Source: Oscillospiraceae bacterium (lineage in GTDB: Bacteria > Bacillota > Clostridia > Oscillospirales > Ruminococcaceae). From it: DNA of 8,798 nt. A program made the translations under genes and the position numbers. The first letter of the stretch is position 1, and each line of letters begins with the position of its first letter. The notes beneath the pieces are model-generated. The model ran no database searches. It was not told the origin of the DNA and was given only the letters and a program-made list of their open reading frames with translations. The stretch covers positions 1-8,798 of the forward strand of contig CADBXQ010000023.1 of NCBI GenBank assembly GCA_902798675.1. The letters are read 5' to 3'. Of this stretch, positions 1-6,173 are shown piece by piece.

Positions 1-53
1 AAATTTTTATTCACACGAAAAGTATAAAAACAACAAATTGTATTATTTTGATC

Positions 54-495
54 GGGTTATATTTGCCCCAATAAAAGTCTCTCTAAAAAATCCAACTCCT
101 TGCTTAAAAGCCCAACAAATTATAATATCCTTGATCACGTTCCAAAAAAACAATGCAAAAAACAAGGCGAGCTCCGCCAGCTCACAACTAACTGTAATAT
201 TAAACTTTGCTTAAGCCTCCCCTCCTCTTTGGAAGCAACCTTAACAAGTGATAGCGAAGCGTCCGCAAAAACTCCAATTCAAGGCGTTTACCTACCACTT
301 GTTATGGGCAGCTTGAAAACGCCAGGCATTTTCAGCCAGACTCACCTGCATGGTTTATGGTGAGCAGGCGGCAGATTGATTGGGCTTATCATCGTTTCTT
401 TTAGGACTCTTTCGAGGAAGGCTTGAAAAAAGCAGGCTATTTAAATTAAAGAGCCGGTCTTGGTCAAAGAAGGATTGAGGGAACAAATATAACCC
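54..495. repeat. 442-bp intergenic block bounded by 12-bp inverted repeats
   Basis: Positions 54-65 (GGGTTATATTTG) and 484-495 (CAAATATAACCC) are perfect reverse complements, and two further bases match a little inside. The block lies just beyond the terminator of the large minus-strand gene. No transposase or other credible gene is present in either strand. The frames contain only short, stop-broken stretches, and the longest open one (100-363, plus) starts at a TTG with no ribosome binding site and resembles nothing known. The arrangement would fit a MITE-like or decayed insertion element, but no flanking target-site duplication is visible. The outer bases 1-53 and 496-511 show nothing further. 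Confidence 0.35.
242..323. repeat. Interleaved inverted repeats (pseudoknot-like geometry)
   Basis: TAACAAGTG at 242-250 pairs with CACTTGTTA at 296-304 (9 bp, perfect). GGCGTTT at 283-289, inside the first loop, pairs with AAACGCC at 317-323, outside it (7 bp, perfect). The order A-B-A'-B' is that of an H-type pseudoknot if the region is transcribed. A separate hairpin follows at 341-364 (CTCACC/GGTGAG) and an imperfect one at 435-455. I recognise no RNA family: RNase P, tmRNA and SRP landmarks are absent. It could equally be a chance feature or the interior of the block bounded at 54 and 495. Confidence 0.3.
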
Positions 496-511
496 AAATC
501 CAACTCTTTAA

Positions 512-557
512 TTAAAAACAAAAAGAAGCACTAGCCAAAAAATGCTAATGCTTCTTT
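512..557 (-). terminator. Rho-independent terminator of the large secreted protein gene
   Basis: Read on the minus strand, a 14-bp stem (557-544 with 535-522) encloses an 8-nt loop (543-536) and is followed by a U-rich tract (521-512). The single non-Watson-Crick position is a G-U wobble on the minus-strand RNA but a C-A mismatch in the plus-strand RNA, and the good U tract is on the minus side. This assigns the terminator to the minus strand, about 60 nt past the stop codon at 618. Confidence 0.85.
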
Positions 558-617
558 ATTTTAACCCCCTAAAAATCCATATATTGTGTTGATGGTGCTA
601 TAATATCTTTTGCGGTA

Positions 618-3600
618 TTAACCATAATAGGAAGCTGTAAAATATATCACATTTCCCCCGTTTTCCACCACTGCTGTTTTAACTAAATTTTCCCATGTAG
701 TTTGCCTTAAGAGAAATATGTGGTCACCTTTTTTGCCATACCGCCACTCTTTAAATTTTTTGTTATTGAAATTTCTGGGCTTCTTATTTAAATTAACAAC
801 AGCATCTAATGGTTTGCCTTCCTCATTAGTCGTGTATATTTCATCTTTAAAATTATCCCCGCCTTTAGTCACATATTTTATCGTATATGTTATTGGCTCA
901 AAGTTTGCTTTTAAAGTTATCGTGCCTGTTTTTCCATCACCACTCAGTGTTGCGTTTGAAACCAAGTCCTCCCACTTAGTAGTACCGACAGTAAAACAGA
1001 TATCACTTTGGCCATATGTCCATTTGTCAAAATAATAACCCGTTTTCGTTGGCTTTTCCATTGATATCGCAGCCGTGTCGCTGGTTTTATTACCAGTTGA
1101 ATCATCAGGCGTGTAGATGGTTGAGCTCACGTTGCTTCCTTCAGAACCTGTATCATAATTTATAGTATATTCTATTGGCTCAAAGTTTGCTTTTAAAGTT
1201 ATCGTGCCTGTTGTTCCATTATCACTCAGTGTTGCGCTTGAAATCAATTGCTCCCATGTAGTTCTATTGGCAATAAAGTCAGTCTCTTTTTCACCATCAC
1301 CATATGTCCATTTGTCAAAATAATAACCCGTTTTCGTTGGCTTTTCTGTTGATATCGCAGCTAAGTTGCTAGTTTGATTGTTGCCCGAATCACTGGGCGT
1401 GTAGGTGCCTGAGGGGGATGTACCGCTGAAGCTTCCATCTCCTGCATCATAATTTATAGTATATTCTATTGGCCCATAATCAGCCCGCAAAATTATTTCG
1501 TTGTTTGCAGTTGCTCCGTCAACCAAATTTCTCCATTTGGTCCGCCCTGGAATCATTTTACGCCAGCGCCCCAAGACGTTAACATACATCCATCTGTTAA
1601 ATCTATACCCCGTTTTTATGCCATTTTTGAAATTATCCGGAATTGCAGAATCTAAAGTGTTTTCATCAGCTGTGTAATCAGCCTGCGTTCCTGCCGCAAC
1701 CACAGCATCACTTTCCCCGTCTTTATATTTAATAGCATATTTTATCGGATTATATATGGCTTTTACCAATATCACCTTCCCAGACTCGACTTTAGTTGAT
1801 AATTTATCCCAAGTCACATCTTTGCCATCAATCAGGAAATTTTTAGTCGTGTAAGGGTTATTTGCATTTTTACCATACTCCCAATGATCAAACGTATAAT
1901 ATTTTGTTGAAGGGGGATACACTTGTGGACTATTGTCACCATAAGGCAATTCTTGTGAATAAAAGTTATTCTCACTGTTCAAAAAATTGACGCTAATATA
2001 ATCTTTATCCGCATTTATATATTTTATAAAATATATTTCTTTATCATATTGCGCCTTAAAAACTATTTTCTTCTCGCCAGTTAATTTGTTTGATTCTTTA
2101 ACATCCTCTGCTGCTTCTGCCAAACTGGTCCAATCTGCCTCACCACTAAATGCATATGGTTTGCCTCCCAAAGTGTATCCCCATCCTGAAAATGTTTTTC
2201 CGTTAATTGGCTCGCTCGGCTCCAATAGTGGAATCTCATCACCAGCTGTCAGTTTAATGCTATTATTATTAGTATCTACAAAAGTAACATCTTCTGTATA
2301 TCCTTCAGCCGCTTTAACTTTAATTAAATTTTTGCCGTTTTCATCCCAATATTCAATGATATATTTTTGAGAGCCCCAAACTGCGTGAAATGTTATAGTA
2401 TAAACACCTGAAGTTTCACTCTGCACTGCATTTTCAAGCAAATTGTCCCAATCCACGTCTTCTTTTTCCTCGCCCTCTTCTGTTGGTTCTACCGGCAATT
2501 CAAAATCTGAGCCGCCCAACTTCCAGCCTTTAAATTCGCGGCCTGGATTTTTGTTTAGCTCTTTCTCCTTTTGGCTCATAACTGTTTCAAAATTGCTCTT
2601 GCCGTTGGCTTCTGTTTTTAATCCATCCAAAGTGTAACCAGTTGCTTCGCCAATTGCTGTGGCTTCGGTTTCCTCTGAAGCATCAGCATCTTTATACTCC
2701 AGTTTATACTTATTTTGCGCATACGTGGCTTCGAGAGTGATACTAGCTGCCGTTATATCCGTGAAATCGAGTGTATACTGGCCGTCTCCGCCTTCATTAC
2801 ATCCATTACCGGTAAGCTGACTAAACGCATATCCCTCAATCTCCGGAGGGGTTATCGAAGCGCCTTGAGGGTAAATCCCAATATATTGTGTACAAAGATT
2901 AACATTTTTGTCATCACAACAGTCAATTATGATGTTCTTAGCGTTATTATTCTGGATTGCTGCGGGATCTTGACAGCATACTTGCTTCACAGTGCCATTC
3001 GCGTCAATTGTAAATGGCGAAGAATTGTCATCTGCTTTTCCAGGAAGAGTCACAGTGCCCGAATTGTAAATAGCATTAGATTGATTACATACAATGTCTC
3101 CGCTTGTAATTTGCAATATCCCCGCATTCTTTATAACGTATACGCTTGAATCGGTTTGGCAATTTTGAATATTCACATCAGTTATAGACAGATTTGATAA
3201 ATTTTGACCTGTAGCTCCCTCCACATTGATAAAATTGTTGGACCTACTCGCAGGTCCGCCATCAATTACGATGTTTTTCAAAACAACTGCGCAATCTTTC
3301 AAGTTCAGGAAAGATAAACTTTCATCATTTATAGTTATGCTATGAGGAGTCGGCAGCTCCTCCTGCTCCTGATCCGGCCTCCCAGCAATGGTTATCTTTT
3401 TGCCGGCAAATTTAGAGTCAGTGAAATCGAAAAAGTAGTCGTCGGACATTGCGATAGAAGTCTCCGTTAGCGTAATATCGCTACCCAATGTAATATTTAT
3501 GTCCCGCCCCATAGCTTGCAAATCTGCTACAGCCAAGTTTTTCATAAAAGGAATCATATTGCTGATATTTTCATTTGTTAACTCAAGTTCTATCGTCTTT

Positions 3601-4739
3601 TGGTATTTGACCTCAAAATTTATTGTTCCATCGCCTGAAACTACTATCAGCATATCCTCTTCTAATCTAAATTCATCACCTGACAATGCAATCTCGGGGC
3701 TGCTGCCGTATTTCAACGCGCTACACGTATATGTATAGATATTATCCCTATCCCGTGCAGGTATTTTCACATCACTCCCAGTAGGATAGCACTTAATATG
3801 CTCCGCATCTAAAACTTTTGAAGCTCCATTATCTTCATATTCAAACCTAATTTGATGCACACCCTTTGCGTTAAGAACTCCATCGTAGCTTGTGTGGCCC
3901 ACCGCAGTATTATTAGTTTTAAACGAGAGCGACCCCGATGATGGTATGGTTGGAAGAATCAAAGTTCCCAAATTAAAAATAGCATCTCCTTGCCCAACTC
4001 CGTCAACCTCGTCGGCTGCACAATTCGTGATTTCACCTTTTACTGCCGTCAATGTCCCTCCATTAGAGTTAAATATCCCGCCTCCATATTCACAAGCACT
4101 GCAAGAAGTGATCTTTCCTCCATTTATTGTCACTTCTCCACTATTGTATATCGCTCCTCCACAGCCTAATGAATTTTTGCAATTGGCAACCGTTGCGTTC
4201 TCTCCGATTTCCAATTTTGATTCAGGTCCGCTCAACACATTGATAAAAGAGTTATCTCTTGTGATGTTTGACTTGTCACCCTCAATCCATCTGCCATCAA
4301 CTGTGATGTTTTTCAAAACAACTGTGCAATCTTGCAGTTTCAAGAAAGATAAACTCGCATTATTTATTTCTATCGTTTTATCGCTCCCAGCAATGGTTAT
4401 CATTTTGCCGGCAAATTTAGAGTCCGCGAAATCGAAAAAGTATGCAGATTCACCCATTTTTTGATCGTCTTCCGCTACCGCAATATTATCACCCAATGTA
4501 ATACTTATGTCGTCTATTCCATCTATATCACCGAAATAATTGTTCATCCAATTTTTAACGTCATCAGCTCCTGACAAGGTTATCGATATCTGTTGCTTCT
4601 CCTCATCTCCCTCTTGAGCACAAACCGTGTTTAAAAGCATGTGCATTGGGAATGTCGCCAAAACCATCATCAAACAAATTAAAGTTGAAACTAATCTTTT
4701 TAACCCGCCATTTAAATTGATTTTTAATAAACTTTGCAT
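618..4739 (-). CDS. Large secreted repeat protein: beta-helix modules plus InlB B-type repeats
   Basis: This 1373-aa protein is predicted to be exported. Residues 1-41 form a signal peptide: basic K14-R15, a hydrophobic core at about 16-36, and a plausible cut after V39-C40-A41. Residues 51-260 and 380-570 are two related modules, about 335 residues apart, sharing a YFFDF-DSKFAGK-ITIAG segment and followed by GGAIYNSG/GGGIFNSNG-type rungs typical of right-handed beta-helix adhesins. From about 677 to the end there are seven tandem units of 90-110 aa with the pattern Y-x-I-x-Y-x-D, F-x-x-W-x-Y-G, T-x-W-x-x-L and A-x-Y/F. They resemble InlB B / Listeria-Bacteroides repeats. The likely role is surface adhesion or matrix binding (inferred). 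No LPXTG motif, terminal hydrophobic helix, SLH or choline-binding repeat is visible, so attachment is unexplained. It has its own promoter and terminator and is transcribed away from the biosynthetic operon, so a functional link is not implied. The ATG start is supported by AAAGGAG at 4751-4757 and by the signal peptide directly after it. Confidence 0.9.
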   Translation of the reverse strand: MQSLLKINLNGGLKRLVSTLICLMMVLATFPMHMLLNTVCAQEGDEEKQQISITLSGADDVKNWMNNYFGDIDGIDDISITLGDNIAVAEDDQKMGESAYFFDFADSKFAGKMITIAGSDKTIEINNASLSFLKLQDCTVVLKNITVDGRWIEGDKSNITRDNSFINVLSGPESKLEIGENATVANCKNSLGCGGAIYNSGEVTINGGKITSCSACEYGGGIFNSNGGTLTAVKGEITNCAADEVDGVGQGDAIFNLGTLILPTIPSSGSLSFKTNNTAVGHTSYDGVLNAKGVHQIRFEYEDNGASKVLDAEHIKCYPTGSDVKIPARDRDNIYTYTCSALKYGSSPEIALSGDEFRLEEDMLIVVSGDGTINFEVKYQKTIELELTNENISNMIPFMKNLAVADLQAMGRDINITLGSDITLTETSIAMSDDYFFDFTDSKFAGKKITIAGRPDQEQEELPTPHSITINDESLSFLNLKDCAVVLKNIVIDGGPASRSNNFINVEGATGQNLSNLSITDVNIQNCQTDSSVYVIKNAGILQITSGDIVCNQSNAIYNSGTVTLPGKADDNSSPFTIDANGTVKQVCCQDPAAIQNNNAKNIIIDCCDDKNVNLCTQYIGIYPQGASITPPEIEGYAFSQLTGNGCNEGGDGQYTLDFTDITAASITLEATYAQNKYKLEYKDADASEETEATAIGEATGYTLDGLKTEANGKSNFETVMSQKEKELNKNPGREFKGWKLGGSDFELPVEPTEEGEEKEDVDWDNLLENAVQSETSGVYTITFHAVWGSQKYIIEYWDENGKNLIKVKAAEGYTEDVTFVDTNNNSIKLTAGDEIPLLEPSEPINGKTFSGWGYTLGGKPYAFSGEADWTSLAEAAEDVKESNKLTGEKKIVFKAQYDKEIYFIKYINADKDYISVNFLNSENNFYSQELPYGDNSPQVYPPSTKYYTFDHWEYGKNANNPYTTKNFLIDGKDVTWDKLSTKVESGKVILVKAIYNPIKYAIKYKDGESDAVVAAGTQADYTADENTLDSAIPDNFKNGIKTGYRFNRWMYVNVLGRWRKMIPGRTKWRNLVDGATANNEIILRADYGPIEYTINYDAGDGSFSGTSPSGTYTPSDSGNNQTSNLAAISTEKPTKTGYYFDKWTYGDGEKETDFIANRTTWEQLISSATLSDNGTTGTITLKANFEPIEYTINYDTGSEGSNVSSTIYTPDDSTGNKTSDTAAISMEKPTKTGYYFDKWTYGQSDICFTVGTTKWEDLVSNATLSGDGKTGTITLKANFEPITYTIKYVTKGGDNFKDEIYTTNEEGKPLDAVVNLNKKPRNFNNKKFKEWRYGKKGDHIFLLRQTTWENLVKTAVVENGGNVIYFTASYYG
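891..1346 (-). repeat. Near-identical DNA repeat units inside the adhesin C-terminus
   Basis: Consecutive protein repeats (about residues 1091-1187 and 1190-1280) are still almost identical as DNA. The 40-nt tract 891-930 recurs exactly at 1173-1212, and the 47-nt tract 1012-1058 recurs exactly at 1300-1346. The offsets of 282 and 288 nt are both multiples of three. A third related tract, 1152-1179, recurs at 1446-1473. The pattern indicates recent in-frame duplication or gene conversion, and makes repeat number likely to vary between strains. Confidence 0.85.
3381..4441 (-). repeat. Duplicated N-terminal module of the adhesin
   Basis: DNA at 3381-3436 and 4386-4441 is nearly identical at an offset of 1005 nt (335 codons). 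Similarity continues through the neighbouring stretch encoding the SLSFL-L-DC-VVLKNI-DG motif (around 3270-3330 and 4310-4365). Beyond this the two modules have diverged, the upstream-coded one keeping clearer glycine-rich beta-helix rungs. This shows an ancient in-frame duplication with some tracts conserved or homogenised. Confidence 0.8.
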
Positions 4740-4750
4740 TAAAATACACG

Positions 4751-4757
4751 CTCCTTT
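4751..4757 (-). promoter_or_regulatory. Ribosome binding site of the adhesin gene
   Basis: AAAGGAG on the minus strand lies 11 nt before the ATG at 4739. This is slightly long spacing but a good core. It supports the chosen start, which places a basic, hydrophobic signal peptide at the extreme N-terminus. Confidence 0.7.
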
Positions 4758-4840
4758 GAAATTTTAAGACATGTTTTTAAATTTTCCCAAACCGCGGGAC
4801 CCCAGACTAAAAAGCCAATATTTATTCCATGTGCGCTCTC

Positions 4841-4870
4841 ATTGTAGCACATTGTGGCAAATTATGTCAA
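4841..4870 (-). promoter_or_regulatory. Sigma-A promoter for the adhesin gene
   Basis: On the minus strand, TTGACA (4870-4865) is followed after 18 bp by TACAAT (4846-4841), with a TGn extended -10 directly before it. Transcription should begin near 4834, giving a 5' UTR of about 95 nt. That UTR contains a GC-rich patch (about 4791-4804) that stands out in this AT-rich DNA. Confidence 0.85.
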
Positions 4871-4918
4871 GGGTTTTTGAAAAATCACCGATTATATTAT
4901 TTTTTTCAAACACTTGAC
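4866..4918. promoter_or_regulatory. Inverted repeat joining the two divergent -35 regions (possible operator)
   Basis: The left arm 4866-4884 begins GTCAA and ends TTTGAAAAA. The right arm 4900-4918 begins TTTTTTTCAAA and ends TTGAC. The two are reverse complements except for a small internal length difference. The outer ends are the -35 hexamers of the two divergent promoters, and the centre (4885-4899) is AT-rich. This symmetry could be a site for a dimeric regulator acting on both genes, or simply two similar promoters placed head to head with A/T tracts acting as UP-like elements. No regulator gene is in the window. Confidence 0.45.
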
Positions 4919-4942
4919 TTTACCTCAATCATGTGATATAAT
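4914..4942 (+). promoter_or_regulatory. Sigma-A promoter for the GNAT-ketosynthase operon
   Basis: TTGACT (4914-4919), a 17-bp spacer and TATAAT (4937-4942), with a TGn extended -10 at 4934-4936, form an almost ideal housekeeping promoter. An A/T-rich stretch precedes it. Initiation is expected near 4949-4950. No other convincing promoter appears before the downstream genes, so it probably drives the whole operon. Confidence 0.88.
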
Positions 4943-4961
4943 AAATTAAATTTGAATCTTT

Positions 4962-5198
4962 TTGGCTTGCGACAAGGTTTTTAATGCCAATGATGTGCGC
5001 TTTGTTTTCCTATATTGCAACTCTGAAAATAAATCTTCATGCAAATTAGCGTATAAAATATTTGACTATTTAGAAAATAAAAACAAGATGTCTTTTAAAT
5101 TGAAACGGAGCGAAACCTCTAACAGTTTAGCGTATAATTCATGTGAGTTTGTTATGAAAGGATTTGTTTTGCAAAAACTGGATTTAACTGATTTTTAA
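4962..5198 (+). CDS. Possible small protein of 78 aa, unknown
   Basis: An open frame runs from TTG at 4962 to TAA at 5198, directly after the promoter. The product would be soluble, rich in Lys, Asn and Ser, with five cysteines and no membrane segment. I do not recognise it. Against it, the TTG has no ribosome binding site, lies only about 12 nt from the predicted transcription start, and cannot be extended because of an in-frame stop at 4953-4955. In its favour, the frame covers most of an otherwise unexplained leader and its codon choices look similar to those of the neighbouring genes. A later in-frame start, or no translation at all, is also possible. Confidence 0.3.
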   Translation: MACDKVFNANDVRFVFLYCNSENKSSCKLAYKIFDYLENKNKMSFKLKRSETSNSLAYNSCEFVMKGFVLQKLDLTDF

Positions 5199-5229
5199 TA
5201 TGCCATGCAGGAAATAGTTGTCTTAATTT

Positions 5230-5278
5230 ATAAAAATCATTGTTAGTTTTAATTTTTAAATTGAAAGGTGATTTTTAT
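5230..5278 (+). promoter_or_regulatory. AU-rich stem overlapping the GNAT ribosome binding site
   Basis: Positions 5230-5239 and 5269-5278 are perfect 10-bp reverse complements. The right arm includes the last bases of the AAAGGTGA ribosome binding site (5264-5271) and runs to two bases before the ATG at 5280. The stem could partly mask the site. It is almost all A-U pairs and has a 29-nt loop, so its stability alone is doubtful. Confidence 0.35.
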
Positions 5279-5279
5279 T

Positions 5280-6161
5280 ATGGAGATTGAATATCTGGAT
5301 CCGTCAAACGCAAAGTCATATCAATCTTGTTTGGCCAAGGTTTATATGCAAGATGTTCTTGATGGCTGTGAAAGTGTTATTGCAATTGGAGCCAAAGACT
5401 CCGATTTGCCCTGTGGCTGCGTTTTTGCAAAAGCGCTTGATGAAATTATTTCAATTAAAAATTTGTTTGTCTTGCCTTTTGCCAGGAGAAAAGGCGCCGC
5501 CAGTTTGCTTATAAATGAGTTAAAATCAAAGGCTAGAGAACTTGGCTGCGCCCAAATAAAATTTAATGCAGTCACCTCCAAGAATAATATTGACCTGCTT
5601 AATAAATTTTTGACAAAGCAAGGTTTTTCTGAAATTGAGCTTTTGGCAAGAATATATAAAGCAAGCTCTGATCGTGTTTTGGAGGAAGGCAAGTGGACAA
5701 AGCGGCTTTTGAATTCTAATTTTGAGTTGCCAGATAAAGTTACAATTTTTACTAAAGATGAAGTTGATGAAGAATTGCTCGCTAAATTGAAAAATAAAGA
5801 GGACACAGATTATCCAGACGTCCTTTCCCCTTTTAAAAATGAGTTTGATTTGCAACCAGAGTTTTCACTTTTTGCAGTTTTTGACAATAAAAAAATTGTC
5901 GGATGGTTCACAGCTCTCAGAACAAATGACGATAGAATACTATATCGTTCTTTATTTATTGATGATATGTATAGAAAATCTAAGCTGGGTTTAATTATGC
6001 TTGCAAAGGCCATAAAATATCACTTCGACAACTGCAGGAGTAAAGGCGTTTTACTGGCTGTTGATTTAGATAATACCAGCGTCCTGAATTTTTATTCGTC
6101 GTTTTTCAATAATTTGTGTGATAGTATAAAATATGAGTTTTCAACCAATATTGAACTTTGA
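5280..6161 (+). CDS. Tandem GNAT-fold acyltransferase-like protein
   Basis: This 293-aa protein consists of two GNAT-like halves. The N-terminal half (about 1-127) has the acyl-CoA-binding segment IKNLFVLPFARRKGAA (59-74) with the R-x-x-G-x-A loop at R69-G72-A74, and a later N-x-D-L-L-N-K-F-x-x-x-x-G-F segment (103-116). The C-terminal half (about 195-290) keeps the fold pattern, including N265 to F271-Y272, but its loop (R232-K-S-K-L-G237) departs from the consensus, so it may not bind acyl-CoA. The family transfers acyl groups from acyl-CoA, and occasionally acyl-ACP, to amines. The substrate here is unknown. As first gene of the operon, 12 nt before the ketosynthase, it could acylate a building block or the final product (inference). 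I chose ATG 5280 because AAAGGTGA lies 8 nt upstream. The alternative GTG at 5268 lies inside that ribosome binding site. Confidence 0.8.
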   Translation: MEIEYLDPSNAKSYQSCLAKVYMQDVLDGCESVIAIGAKDSDLPCGCVFAKALDEIISIKNLFVLPFARRKGAASLLINELKSKARELGCAQIKFNAVTSKNNIDLLNKFLTKQGFSEIELLARIYKASSDRVLEEGKWTKRLLNSNFELPDKVTIFTKDEVDEELLAKLKNKEDTDYPDVLSPFKNEFDLQPEFSLFAVFDNKKIVGWFTALRTNDDRILYRSLFIDDMYRKSKLGLIMLAKAIKYHFDNCRSKGVLLAVDLDNTSVLNFYSSFFNNLCDSIKYEFSTNIEL

Positions 6162-6173
6162 GGGTGATATATT

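Larger units (their letters stand above)
4949..5279 (+). other. Long 5' leader of the biosynthetic operon
   Basis: About 330 nt separate the predicted transcription start from the ATG of the GNAT gene. I recognise no riboswitch or T-box. It contains a 78-codon open frame (4962-5198), an alternative 21-codon frame in another register (4984-5049) preceded by an AAGG about 6 nt upstream, and an 11-nt direct repeat TTAGCGTATAA at 5047-5056 (with the preceding T at 5046) and 5127-5137. An AU stem near the GNAT start covers part of its ribosome binding site. The length suggests either a small gene or post-transcriptional control. Confidence 0.5.

Noticed and set aside
54..220. Minus-strand hydrophobic open stretch ending near the left inverted repeat
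   Set aside because: It has no good start codon or ribosome binding site, is interrupted upstream by several stops, and resembles no known protein. It is best read as spacer or a decayed fragment.
100..363. 87-codon plus-strand open frame in the left intergenic region
   Set aside because: It starts at TTG with no ribosome binding site, has low-complexity unconvincing protein content, and overlaps the inverted-repeat structures.
561..617. In-frame continuation of 18 codons past the adhesin stop, to a second stop at 561-563
   Set aside because: An open run of this length is expected by chance, it adds no anchor motif, and the real terminator follows. No reason to propose readthrough.
3892..4464. 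190-codon plus-strand open frame opposite the adhesin
   Set aside because: It is antisense to a well-supported gene with signal peptide, repeats, promoter and terminator. The proline/serine-rich product is a typical shadow of a glycine/asparagine-rich repeat gene.
4788..4806. ACCGCGGGAC-like string resembling part of the T-box consensus
   Set aside because: The conserved AGGGTGG part is missing, and the string reads on the plus strand inside the minus-strand gene's 5' UTR, upstream of the plus promoter, so it cannot serve either gene as a T-box.
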